Positions 30,149 to 38,909 of a stretch of 64,000 nucleotides of DNA are shown here, one piece after another. The notes below the pieces were generated by a model. It saw only the letters and a program-made list of their open reading frames with translations, did no database searches and was not told where the DNA came from. Numbering within the stretch: the stretch's first letter is position 1; every line of letters begins with the position of its first letter. The position numbers were made by a program, and so were the translations under genes. The stretch is from Thiothrix unzii (GTDB lineage Bacteria; Pseudomonadota; Gammaproteobacteria; Thiotrichales; Thiotrichaceae), in the NCBI RefSeq assembly GCF_017901175.1, contig NZ_CP072793.1, positions 2,232,001 through 2,296,000 of the forward strand, in the 5' to 3' direction.

Positions 30149-32560
30149 TTAATTTTTCAGGCGTAACGCATTTAAAACCACGACGAGGGAACTGGCTGAC
30201 ATGCCAATTGCAGCCATCCAAGGGGCGATAACACCACTGGCGGCCAAAGGTATTGCGATTAAATTGTACAAAATTGTCCAAGCAAAATTTTGCTTGATAA
30301 TGACCTGCATCCGCCGTGCGGTTTTAACGGCAAACGGTAACTGATGCAGATTTTCGGACAGTAACACCATATCCGCACTGGCTTGCGCTAACTGTGAACC
30401 GCTGCCCATCGCAATCGACACCTGCGCACCTGCCAACACCGGGGCATCATTCACCCCGTCACCGACCATCGCTACCACTGCACCTTGCGCTTGTTGCTGT
30501 TTCAGGTAAGTCAGTTTGCCATCGGGCAACTGCCCACCTAGCGCGTGAGGAATAGCTAACTGCTGCGCAACGTGCTCAACCAAAGCCGGGGCATCGCCGC
30601 TTAACAGGGTCACATCAATGCCCAAAGCACGCAGTTCCTGAATCACATTGGCGGCATCTTTGCGTAATTCATCGGCTAAACCGATACGTGCCAACCAACC
30701 TTCTTCAGAACCGAGGAAAATTTCCGAACGTTCCGAATGCGCAGATTGCCCCGCATTTTCCGGTAAAGCCACACCCACCAATTCGCGTACAAACGCTTCC
30801 GTACCAATGCGGTAACGTTTTTGCTGGTAAATTCCTTTTACGCCACGCCCGGATTCAGCCGTCAAATTCGTAAAACTCGCCGGGTTATCACTTAGTTTTG
30901 TTACGGCTCGTGCCACCGGATGTTCTGACGCGCTTTCCAAACCCGCTGCGACGTGCTTACAAAAACTGCTGGTTGCATTGCCCAAGGTTTTAAAATCGGT
31001 CACTTCCAGATGCCCATAGGACAGCGTGCCGGTTTTATCAAAAATCATGTGATTAATACGGGCAAGCGTTTCCAGCGCGTGTCCGCGTGTGGTGAGCACA
31101 CCTTTGGAAGTCAGCAGGCCGGTAGCCGCCGTTAACGCGGCCGGGGTTGCCAACGAAAATGCGCACGGGCAAGTAATGACCAACACCGACAATGCGATCC
31201 AGAACGCTTCATCCGGGGCGTGTTGATACCACCAAGCAAATACCGCTGTCGCTGTCACCAAAATAATCGGCACAAACCGCGAAGCTACTTTTTCTGCAAG
31301 TCGCGCCAGTTCCGGTTTTTCTGCCTGCGCACGCTCCAGCAAGCGGATAATCGAGGCCAATACGGTGTTATCGCCGACTTTTTCCACTTGCATGGTTAAG
31401 GGGCTTTCGATATTTACCGTGCCGCCCACCAAGGTGTCACCCGTATGTTTTTGGCAAGGCAAACTTTCACCAGTCAAAAGCGATTCGTTGGTGCTGCTCG
31501 TGCCATCAATAACGAGACCATCCGCCGGGACTACTTCACCGGGCTTGATTAGCACGTAATCGCCGCGCTCCAGTTGACTCACCGGAATCACTTCTTGCAC
31601 ACCGTCACGCACCCGTGTAGCGGTAGCAGGCATCAAGCGCACCAATTCTTCCGCCACCTGCCCTGCTTTGTGACGAGCCGCCATTTCTAAATAACGCCCA
31701 CTCAGCAGGAAAAACGTAAACATGGTGACGGAATCAAAATACACTTCCCCACCATTAGTTAATGTCGCCCACACACTGGCACTAAAGGCAATCCCAATCG
31801 CGAGTGACACGGGTACATCCATGCCAAAACGTCCGCGCCGCAAATCACGCCATGCCGAAGTGAAAAATACCCGTGCTGAATAAAACACCACGGGTGTGGT
31901 CATAACCAAACTAATCCAGCGTAAAAAGCCGCGCATTTCCGTATCCATATCGGAAACCGCACCAATATACATCGCCACGGCAATCATCATGACCTGCATC
32001 ATGCCTAAACCGGCAATTGCAATCCGCCGTAATGCTGCTGATTTTTCTTTTTTCTGTAAGGATTCAAGACGACCGGGATCAAAAGGATGCGCGTGATAAC
32101 CGATTTCAGAAACCGCTTTTAATACATCGCTCAAATGAATAATGCTGTTATCCCATTTTAAGGTAGCGCGATGCGTGGAGTAATTAATGCGGAATTCAAG
32201 AATACCAGGGAGGCGTTTAATATGATTTTCATTTAACCAGACACATGCCGCACACACGATACCTTCTAAAATCAAGGAGGCTTCGCGAATTGTCGCATCT
32301 GTGCCGCGCACAAACGATTTTTGCAACTCAACCGAATCGTAGACCTGTAATTGGCGTAAAGCGTCAGGAACTAGATCTTCGGCCTTACCACTGATTTCGG
32401 TACGAAAGCGGTAATAATCGGTTAAATTATTTTCCACAATCGCCTGCGCTACTGCCTGACAGCCAGTGCAGCACATCTCGCGGGTTTGATCGTCAATCTT
32501 TACCGCGTAATGCGCTCCCACTGGAACCGGCTGACCACAGTGAAAACAATCAGAAGACAC
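30149..32560 (-). CDS. ccoI: Copper-transporting P-type ATPase CcoI/FixI
   Basis: This 803-residue protein has an N-terminal cysteine-rich metal-binding part (CFHCG, then CCTGCQAV), a heavy-metal domain with GIVCAAC, eight predicted membrane helices, the ion-channel motif CPC in ITCPCAFSLATP, the phosphorylation motif DKTGT, and the hinge GDGVNDAPVL. This is the CcoI/FixI form of CopA2-type ATPases, which supply copper for cbb3 oxidase assembly. Its start follows the ccoH stop directly. Confidence 0.95.
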   Translation of the reverse strand: MSSDCFHCGQPVPVGAHYAVKIDDQTREMCCTGCQAVAQAIVENNLTDYYRFRTEISGKAEDLVPDALRQLQVYDSVELQKSFVRGTDATIREASLILEGIVCAACVWLNENHIKRLPGILEFRINYSTHRATLKWDNSIIHLSDVLKAVSEIGYHAHPFDPGRLESLQKKEKSAALRRIAIAGLGMMQVMMIAVAMYIGAVSDMDTEMRGFLRWISLVMTTPVVFYSARVFFTSAWRDLRRGRFGMDVPVSLAIGIAFSASVWATLTNGGEVYFDSVTMFTFFLLSGRYLEMAARHKAGQVAEELVRLMPATATRVRDGVQEVIPVSQLERGDYVLIKPGEVVPADGLVIDGTSSTNESLLTGESLPCQKHTGDTLVGGTVNIESPLTMQVEKVGDNTVLASIIRLLERAQAEKPELARLAEKVASRFVPIILVTATAVFAWWYQHAPDEAFWIALSVLVITCPCAFSLATPAALTAATGLLTSKGVLTTRGHALETLARINHMIFDKTGTLSYGHLEVTDFKTLGNATSSFCKHVAAGLESASEHPVARAVTKLSDNPASFTNLTAESGRGVKGIYQQKRYRIGTEAFVRELVGVALPENAGQSAHSERSEIFLGSEEGWLARIGLADELRKDAANVIQELRALGIDVTLLSGDAPALVEHVAQQLAIPHALGGQLPDGKLTYLKQQQAQGAVVAMVGDGVNDAPVLAGAQVSIAMGSGSQLAQASADMVLLSENLHQLPFAVKTARRMQVIIKQNFAWTILYNLIAIPLAASGVIAPWMAAIGMSASSLVVVLNALRLKN

Positions 32561-33400
32561 TTATTTCACCGCCTCAATCCAAGTTTCACCTTTTACTTCA
32601 TGGAACTCTTCACCACGACTAATCGTCAGCACCATATTCCATAAACCGGGGGCGGCTAAACTCACGGGCATTTCGTAATAACCGGGCACGGTTTCCTGTA
32701 ACTGAAATTGCTGATCCAACGCTTTATTCGCAGGGCGCAGGAAAGACAATTGTACCTTACCACCCGTCACTGGTTGATCCGCTTTATCGGTTACTTTAAT
32801 CCGAAACATACTCGGCTGATTGATGTAGGGTTTGGTTAACCAACCTTCGCCAATTTTCCAACCGCGCTCAGTTTGGGTTTTAAGCTGTGACAGGTAATTA
32901 TTGTACTGATCGTATTTTTTCTGGAAATTGTTTGAGACTGTGCCGGGGAAGCTGGAAGTGACATTGACGGCACTTTCGCGGCGCGGTTCAGGCAAAAACT
33001 GACGAATAAATTCAGCACTCGCACCCTTGTTTGCCAAGGTAATAATGGTTGCATCCACGGTTGCCAAGATCACGAAAAACCCTGCAATCGTTAATGGAAC
33101 CCAGTGGAAACGGCGTTTTTTGCCATTAGCATCAACGGATGCAGGCTGCGCATCACCGTTACCAGCAATAATACCGGGCAACGCTGCTGCCATCGTGAAA
33201 AAGCCAAAGTGGATAGCGAACACATCCAACCCCGCCCAATTCATCGCAGCCAGCGGGATGTAGATACTTTGTACGATCAGGATGCTCAACAAGGCAGCCA
33301 AGCGACCTGCCCAACCGAATCCTTTGTGAAAGATAAAAAACAAGGCGGACGATGCAAATACGCCCACCCCTAGTGTCAGCAATAAGCTTTGATTTTCCAT
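32561..33400 (-). CDS. ccoH: FixH/CcoH-family protein with an extra N-terminal membrane domain
   Basis: This 279-residue protein has a C-terminal FixH domain (from about residue 105: WVPLTIAGFFVILATVDATI as membrane anchor, then a beta domain with GWLTKPYINQPSMFRIKVTD and a WNMVL strand). Ahead of it is an additional region with three hydrophobic helices (residues 6-100, including FIFHKGFGWAGRLAALLSIL). Typical CcoH is about 160-170 residues, so this is an extended form. It acts in cbb3 assembly. Its position between ccoG and ccoI is canonical. Confidence 0.85.
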   Translation of the reverse strand: MENQSLLLTLGVGVFASSALFFIFHKGFGWAGRLAALLSILIVQSIYIPLAAMNWAGLDVFAIHFGFFTMAAALPGIIAGNGDAQPASVDANGKKRRFHWVPLTIAGFFVILATVDATIITLANKGASAEFIRQFLPEPRRESAVNVTSSFPGTVSNNFQKKYDQYNNYLSQLKTQTERGWKIGEGWLTKPYINQPSMFRIKVTDKADQPVTGGKVQLSFLRPANKALDQQFQLQETVPGYYEMPVSLAAPGLWNMVLTISRGEEFHEVKGETWIEAVK

Positions 33401-33407
33401 TCAACCA

Positions 33408-34811
33408 TCACGGTGTAATAAAGTGCGAAGGAATGATCACAGCCTCTTTAACCTTGCCTTCCAACGGCGTGAGCCTGAACTGGAATTCGCGGTTTTTCTG
33501 TGTATCACCGGGCAGCTTATTATAACGGACTTTTGCCAGAATGCGTATGCTGGTGTCTGGCTTAAGCTGAATATCGCTGAATTGCCCTAAATCCAATTCC
33601 GCGCCGGGGAAATTATCCAACACCAATTGATAACGCGCCGCTTCCATCGCTTTGTTATTCACTTTCACTTCAAAACTGTTTTGAATACGACCGTCGGATA
33701 ACTGCACAAATAATGGACTACGGATTTGTACGGCGGTGGCTTCCAGCAATTTACTGCTGCCGATACTCCATACCAGATATACCGTGGCTAATAATGTCGC
33801 CAAACCGTAACCTACAGTACGCAATTTCAAAATCTGGGTTTTCTTGCCTTCCAAACCGTGTTCAGAGGTGTAACGAATCAAACCGCGTTTCCAGCCCTGT
33901 TTATCCATAATACCGTCGCAGGCATCAATGCATAACGCGCAGTGAATACAACCGATTTGCAAACCTTTACGAATATCCACACCTGTTGGGCAAACCTGCA
34001 CACACAAGCCGCAATCAACGCAATCACCATGCCCCGCCGACTGACGCACTTGCTGGTCACGCATCTCTTTAATGGGTTTCACACGCCCTGCACTACCTTC
34101 ACCACGATTCATATCGTAGGAAACAATGATGGTATCCTGGTCAAACATGACGCTTTGGAAACGTGAATACGGGCACATATGTAAGCACACATACTCTTTC
34201 GCCCACCCGGCAGTGAGGTAGGTCGTCGTCATCAGAATAATCGCCGTGCCGTACATGGCTGACGGTGCAGTACCGGTAAAGAATGCGGTGGTCAATTCAA
34301 AGGCATCACCCCAATACAAAGCGAAACTGATACCTGTCCATAAAGCCAGCATCAACCATGAAAGATGCGTTAAACCCTTTTTCAGGAGTTTCTCTGCATT
34401 CCAGGGTTGCTTATCCAAACGTAAACGCGCTACACGATCACCTTGAATAAACTTTTCAAAAAAGCGGAAAGCGTCTGTCCATAACGTTTGGAAACAAAAA
34501 TAACCACAGAAAACACGCCCAAACAATGTGGTAACAAAGAACAATAAAACCGCTGCCAAAAATAGCAAAGCCGTTAACCAGAAAATATCCTGAGCGTGCA
34601 TAACCAAATCAAACATGTAATAACGCCGACCCGGAATATCAAACAAAATTGCCTGATCAGGGCCTACTGCACGCTCCCAACGCACCCACGGCAATAAGAA
34701 AAATACAGCATAGGCAAATACTAAAATAGCCGTTTTAGCATTACGGAAACGCCCTTCAACCGAGCGCGGTTGCAGAGTAGATTTAGGTTCAATAACTGAT
34801 TCGGTCTTCAT
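33408..34811 (-). CDS. ccoG: cbb3 oxidase accessory protein CcoG (polyferredoxin)
   Basis: This 467-residue protein has several membrane helices in the N-terminal half, including CGYFCFQTLWTD, then two ferredoxin-like clusters (CVDCGLCVQVCPTGVDI and CIHCALCIDACDGI), and a C-terminal Ig-like periplasmic domain. CcoG/RdxA/FixG reduces copper for delivery to cbb3 oxidase. It is first in the assembly operon; the structural operon's terminator lies directly upstream, so it needs its own promoter in 34812-34896. Confidence 0.95.
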   Translation of the reverse strand: MKTESVIEPKSTLQPRSVEGRFRNAKTAILVFAYAVFFLLPWVRWERAVGPDQAILFDIPGRRYYMFDLVMHAQDIFWLTALLFLAAVLLFFVTTLFGRVFCGYFCFQTLWTDAFRFFEKFIQGDRVARLRLDKQPWNAEKLLKKGLTHLSWLMLALWTGISFALYWGDAFELTTAFFTGTAPSAMYGTAIILMTTTYLTAGWAKEYVCLHMCPYSRFQSVMFDQDTIIVSYDMNRGEGSAGRVKPIKEMRDQQVRQSAGHGDCVDCGLCVQVCPTGVDIRKGLQIGCIHCALCIDACDGIMDKQGWKRGLIRYTSEHGLEGKKTQILKLRTVGYGLATLLATVYLVWSIGSSKLLEATAVQIRSPLFVQLSDGRIQNSFEVKVNNKAMEAARYQLVLDNFPGAELDLGQFSDIQLKPDTSIRILAKVRYNKLPGDTQKNREFQFRLTPLEGKVKEAVIIPSHFITP

Positions 34812-34897
34812 AATTCGTGGTTATCCCATCACGCTTTTCATCTGGCACATCATACGGTAGTTTATGCCTTTTACCTTGCGTATGCTCAAAATAACGC

Positions 34898-34925
34898 AAA
34901 AAGGCCGGGAATCCCGGCCTTTTTA
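34898..34925 (-). terminator. Terminator of the ccoNOQP operon
   Basis: AAAAAGGCCGGG-AAT-CCCGGCCTTTTT is a near-perfect symmetrical hairpin with A and T runs, 22 bases after the ccoP stop. It can terminate in either direction. Confidence 0.92.
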
Positions 34926-34946
34926 GCATCATCGACAATAGCAAGT

Positions 34947-35894
34947 TTACTGTGTTGCTGCTGCGGATGACATTTGCTTGATGTAAGCAGTCAATACTTT
35001 GATTTCAGTATCGGAAAGGTTACGACCATCCGCACCGAATACTGGCATTTGACGTTTAACACCATTGTGGATAACCGCTTTCACAGCTTCCAGCTTAGCT
35101 TCTGGGGTTTCAGCCGCTGGCAGATTCGCAATCGTCCAGACTTTATCAGTCAGGTTTGCTGAACCTTGAGCGTGCAGACCTTTACCTTCTTTGGTGTGGC
35201 ACATATAGCAACCGCCAGTCTCACCTTGGAAGATTTTTTGACCTTCAGCCGCTGCTGCCGCATCAACCGTTTCACCGGACATGCTCAACACGTAGTTAGC
35301 AACCTGACCCAGTTGGGTATTGTCTAACACGTTGCTGTAAGCAGGCATATAACCCAAACGACCGTTACGGATAGTGGTTTCGATCGTTGTGGTATCGCCG
35401 CCCCACAACCAGTCATCATCCACTAAGTTAGGGAATTGACCGACAACACCCTGACCACCTGCCTGATGGCAAGCCGCACAGTTGTCACCGAACATGCCCA
35501 CGCCGTAAGAACGCACGAAAGAAGACATATCAGCGTCAGAGGCGATTTGCTCATAAGAAGCCGCGCCTACCTTGTCCAAATATTCTTTCTGCTTCAGTGC
35601 TGCTTCACCGTTTTGCATATCGTGAGCCAACAGCGCACGCATGTTCCAGTGAGTAGACTTTTCTTCGCCTGCATCGGTTTTATAGGTAATTTCATTACCC
35701 ACACCTTTCAGGTAAGTCTTGCCAATCGGCCAAGACGGGTACATAACCCAATAAGTAATTGCGAAAATGATCGTGCCGTAGAATGTCCACAACCACCAGC
35801 GTGGCAGCGGGTTGTTAAATTCTTGCAGCGTATCATCCCAAACGTGCCCGGTAGTTTCCGCGCCGGTTAACGGGTCTTTTACAGGAGTAGCCAT
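34947..35894 (-). CDS. ccoP: cbb3-type cytochrome c oxidase subunit III (dihaem CcoP)
   Basis: This 315-residue protein has a membrane anchor (WWLWTFYGTIIFAITYWVMY) preceded by the conserved NNPLPRWW. Two cytochrome c domains have haem motifs CAACH (139-143) and CYMCH (229-233) and probable Met ligands in GYMPAY and RQMPVFG. CcoP passes electrons from soluble cytochrome c to CcoO. It begins 3 bases after the ccoQ stop. Confidence 0.96.
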   Translation of the reverse strand: MATPVKDPLTGAETTGHVWDDTLQEFNNPLPRWWLWTFYGTIIFAITYWVMYPSWPIGKTYLKGVGNEITYKTDAGEEKSTHWNMRALLAHDMQNGEAALKQKEYLDKVGAASYEQIASDADMSSFVRSYGVGMFGDNCAACHQAGGQGVVGQFPNLVDDDWLWGGDTTTIETTIRNGRLGYMPAYSNVLDNTQLGQVANYVLSMSGETVDAAAAAEGQKIFQGETGGCYMCHTKEGKGLHAQGSANLTDKVWTIANLPAAETPEAKLEAVKAVIHNGVKRQMPVFGADGRNLSDTEIKVLTAYIKQMSSAAATQ

Positions 35895-35896
35895 AA

Positions 35897-36121
35897 CTAT
35901 TTCTCACCTTTAGCTTGGGAAGCTTCTGCGGCTTTTACCCTACGGTCTGCCTCGTCTTCGTCCATCAGCGGGACGTAGCGATACGACTCAAGCCGCTCGC
36001 TACGTTTCCGACTGGAATACACGTAAATGACGATGCCCACAAAGGTCGTGAAAAAAATCAGCAACGCAACAGTTTTGCTATTACCTAGATCTAAGATCCA
36101 TGTCCAGAATTCTGTCAGCAT
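35897..36121 (-). CDS. ccoQ: cbb3 oxidase subunit CcoQ
   Basis: This 74-residue protein has a single transmembrane helix (VALLIFFTTFVGIVIYVYSS) followed by the CcoQ tail RKRSERLESYRYVPLMDEDE. CcoQ stabilises the cbb3 complex. It lies between ccoO and ccoP, as usual. Confidence 0.93.
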   Translation of the reverse strand: MLTEFWTWILDLGNSKTVALLIFFTTFVGIVIYVYSSRKRSERLESYRYVPLMDEDEADRRVKAAEASQAKGEK

Positions 36122-36166
36122 TTGATCCTCACTTTGTCAGCAGAAGCCACTATCCAGTAGCACAAA

Positions 36167-36925
36167 TTAACGGAATTGGATGAAGTGATCTTCATCGAAC
36201 TTGCTGAAATCAACCATCGTACCCAACACTTGCAGGTAAGCAACCAGCGCGTCCATTTCACTGACGTTTGCCGGATTGCCATCGTAGTTACCCGCTTGCG
36301 CTTGAGCCAACAAGTTAGCTTCTGCCGTGTTGATGTCGAGGGTTTTCGCAACCGCTTCACCAAACTTCTTCACATTGGCTTCGTATTCAGTAGTTGTTTG
36401 TGAGTAAGGCACGCCTACCCGCTTCAACGCAATCATACGATCCTGAATGTCAGAGGTATCCAATGCCGTTTTCTGCAACCAAGGGTAGTTAGGCATGATG
36501 GACTCAGGCACAACCGAACGAGGTGCAGTTAAATGCTGTACTTGCCATTCGTTAGAGTATTTACCACCAACACGCGCCAAGTCCGGGCCAGTACGCTTGG
36601 AACCCCATTGGAATGGGTGATCGTACTTGGATTCAGCCGCCAGTGAATAGTGACCGTAACGCAGGTCTTCATCACGGAACGGACGAATCATCTGAGAGTG
36701 GCAAGTGTAGCAACCTTCACGGATGTAAATGTCACGACCACGTTGTTCCAATGGTGAGTAAGGACGAACCACGTCAAAACCCGTTACCGGATCTTTCACG
36801 TCTTCGACTGTCTCATTGATGTAATGCAATGGAACAATTTCAACCAAACCACCGATACTAATCGCAACCAACGTCAGGACGATCAACATCCCAGAGTTCG
36901 TTTCGATACTTTCATGTTTAAACAT
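36167..36925 (-). CDS. ccoO: cbb3-type cytochrome c oxidase subunit II (monohaem CcoO)
   Basis: This 252-residue protein has an N-terminal membrane helix (GMLIVLTLVAISIGGLVEIV) and a monohaem domain with REGCYTCHSQMIRPF (Cys72, Cys75, His76). PESIMPNYPWL supplies the probable Met ligand. Length and motifs are typical of FixO. It is 18 bases downstream of ccoN. Confidence 0.96.
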   Translation of the reverse strand: MFKHESIETNSGMLIVLTLVAISIGGLVEIVPLHYINETVEDVKDPVTGFDVVRPYSPLEQRGRDIYIREGCYTCHSQMIRPFRDEDLRYGHYSLAAESKYDHPFQWGSKRTGPDLARVGGKYSNEWQVQHLTAPRSVVPESIMPNYPWLQKTALDTSDIQDRMIALKRVGVPYSQTTTEYEANVKKFGEAVAKTLDINTAEANLLAQAQAGNYDGNPANVSEMDALVAYLQVLGTMVDFSKFDEDHFIQFR

Positions 36926-36943
36926 ATCTCAACTCTCCCTTAA

Positions 36944-38389
36944 TTACGCTTTAGCCGCAGCAGCAACAGAAACGCTCTCTTCTTGCTTCGCACGGGTTAC
37001 GGTCATATAGATGTTATAAGCCATAATCAACATACCAGACAGGAAGAACAAGCCACCTACCGCACGCGCAACCAATGGGCCATGCATGAAGACGACGGTT
37101 TCAACGAAGGTGTACGCCAAGTTGCCGTACTCATCGAATGCACGCAGCATCAAACCTTGACCGATACCTGATACCCACAATGCTGTGATGTACAAAATAG
37201 TACCGATAGTCGCCAAGAAGAAATGCGTGTAAACCAACTTCATGCTATGCAGCGTAGTGTTCCACAGACGTGGAATCATGTGATAGAAGGAAGCGATAGA
37301 GATCATAGCCACCCAGCCCAATGCGCCGGAGTGAACGTGACCAACAGTCCAGTCAGTGTAGTGAGACAGCGCGTTAACGCTCTTCAATGACATCATCGGG
37401 CCTTCAAACGTAGACATACCGTAGAACGACAATGCTGTGATCATGAACATCATGATTGGGTCAGTACGCAATTTATCCCATGCACCAGAAAGGGTCATGA
37501 TACCGTTGATCATACCACCCCAAGATGGCATCAACAGCAGGATAGAGAACGTCGCTGCCAAGGTAGACGTCCAGTCAGGAATTGCAGTCCAGTGCAGGTG
37601 GTGAGTACCTACCCACATATACATGAAGCTTAATGCCCAGAAGTGGATGATAGACAAACGGTAAGAATAAACCGGACGACCAGCTTGCTTAGGTACGAAG
37701 TAATACATCATCCCCAAGAATGCCGCTGTCAGGAAGAAACCTACTGCGTTGTGACCATACCACCACTGTGTCATTGCATCTTGCGCACCGGAGAACAAGC
37801 TGTAAGAAACAGGCGAAGTCAAGCTAATGGGCACTGCCAAGTTGTTGAAAATGTGCAGCAATGCCGTTGCCAAGATGAACGACATATAGAACCAGTTAGC
37901 CACATAAATGTGAGGCTGGTTACGCTTCATCAAGGTGATAGTGAAGATCAGGAAGTAAACGACCCAAACCACAGTAATCGCAATGTCAACGAACCAAACT
38001 GGCTCTGCGTATTCACGACCTTGAGTGTAACCTTGCAGGTACAACAAACCAGCCACTAAAACAGATAAGTTCCAGCCCCAGAAGGTAAAGTTAGGCCAGA
38101 AAGTGCCGCCTGCTAAACGAGTTTGGCAAGTACGTTGGATAACATAGTAAGAAGTCGCAAACAGTGCGTTACCACCGAAACCGAAGATAACACCACTGGT
38201 GTGCAGCGGACGCAACCGCCCGAAAGTGATCTGAGCCACATCAAAGTTCAGGAAAGGCCATGCCAATTCTGACGCGATATAGACCCCGGCAGTCATGCCA
38301 AGAATACCCCAGATAATTGAAACTATCGCGAATTTCTTCACGATATCATAGTTGTATTGCTCCGAGGAGAGTGCAGCACTATGAGCCAT
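36944..38389 (-). CDS. ccoN: cbb3-type cytochrome c oxidase subunit I (CcoN)
   Basis: This 481-residue protein has about twelve membrane helices. Conserved histidines include [10 protein letters not shown] for the low-spin haem, [11 protein letters not shown] and the HLHWT region for the binuclear centre copper, and [14 protein letters not shown] for the haems. CcoN reduces oxygen with high affinity and pumps protons. It heads the ccoNOQP operon, with GAGGG at good spacing before the ATG. Confidence 0.97.
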   Translation of the reverse strand: MAHSAALSSEQYNYDIVKKFAIVSIIWGILGMTAGVYIASELAWPFLNFDVAQITFGRLRPLHTSGVIFGFGGNALFATSYYVIQRTCQTRLAGGTFWPNFTFWGWNLSVLVAGLLYLQGYTQGREYAEPVWFVDIAITVVWVVYFLIFTITLMKRNQPHIYVANWFYMSFILATALLHIFNNLAVPISLTSPVSYSLFSGAQDAMTQWWYGHNAVGFFLTAAFLGMMYYFVPKQAGRPVYSYRLSIIHFWALSFMYMWVGTHHLHWTAIPDWTSTLAATFSILLLMPSWGGMINGIMTLSGAWDKLRTDPIMMFMITALSFYGMSTFEGPMMSLKSVNALSHYTDWTVGHVHSGALGWVAMISIASFYHMIPRLWNTTLHSMKLVYTHFFLATIGTILYITALWVSGIGQGLMLRAFDEYGNLAYTFVETVVFMHGPLVARAVGGLFFLSGMLIMAYNIYMTVTRAKQEESVSVAAAAKA

Positions 38390-38493
38390 CGTATGCCCTC
38401 AAGTAACAAGATTGAAAAATGGAAAAGTTGTATAACTCGGCAAGCATACAGCAAAAAACCACTTAAGAAAACGTTAATACTGCGTGAAAACAC

Positions 38494-38545
38494 ACACTCC
38501 ATTGGGGTATATAAAGCATCGCGCCTCTAATTTGACCTAGATCAA
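38494..38545 (-). promoter_or_regulatory. FNR/ANR-dependent promoter of ccoNOQP
   Basis: On the minus strand TTGATCTAGGTCAA (38532-38545) fits the FNR consensus TTGAT-N4-ATCAA with one change. TATATA lies about 25 bases from its centre, as for a class II FNR promoter with the box near -41. Induction at low oxygen is expected for cbb3 oxidase. The box overlaps the dgkA stop codon. Confidence 0.75.
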
Positions 38546-38901
38546 GAAAGCATGAAAATCCAGATTAAGATTGCATTTAAAATAGCCAAAGTAACCGCAG
38601 CAGACCCCATATCTTTGGCACGTCCTGAGAGTTTATGAGGTTCCATTCCGGTACGATCCACCACTGCCTCCACCGCAGAATTCAACAACTCCACGATCAA
38701 CAGCAGCAAAACACTGCCTATCATTAAGGCTTTTTCCACACTATTTTCGCCAAACCACAAAGCCAGCGGAATGGCAAGGATAATTAACCACACCTCCTGG
38801 CGAAATGCTTCCTCGTGTTTATAGGCAGCACGGAAACCTTGCCATGAATATTGGGCTGCTTTAATGATTCGGGTGAGTCCGGTGTTACCGCTGTAAGCCA
38901 T
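38542..38901 (-). CDS. dgkA: Diacylglycerol kinase
   Basis: This 119-residue protein has three membrane helices and the DgkA signature ELLNSAVEAVVDR, with the N-terminal amphipathic helix GLTRIIKAAQYSWQGFRAAY. DgkA phosphorylates diacylglycerol to phosphatidate at the inner membrane. E. coli DgkA has 122 residues. It starts 8 bases after the res stop. Confidence 0.95.
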   Translation of the reverse strand: MAYSGNTGLTRIIKAAQYSWQGFRAAYKHEEAFRQEVWLIILAIPLALWFGENSVEKALMIGSVLLLLIVELLNSAVEAVVDRTGMEPHKLSGRAKDMGSAAVTLAILNAILIWIFMLS

Positions 38902-38909
38902 GTGTGTTC

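Noticed and set aside
34812-34946. Possible FNR box in front of ccoG
   Set aside because: No TTGAT-N4-ATCAA-like sequence is found there; only the operon terminator is supported.
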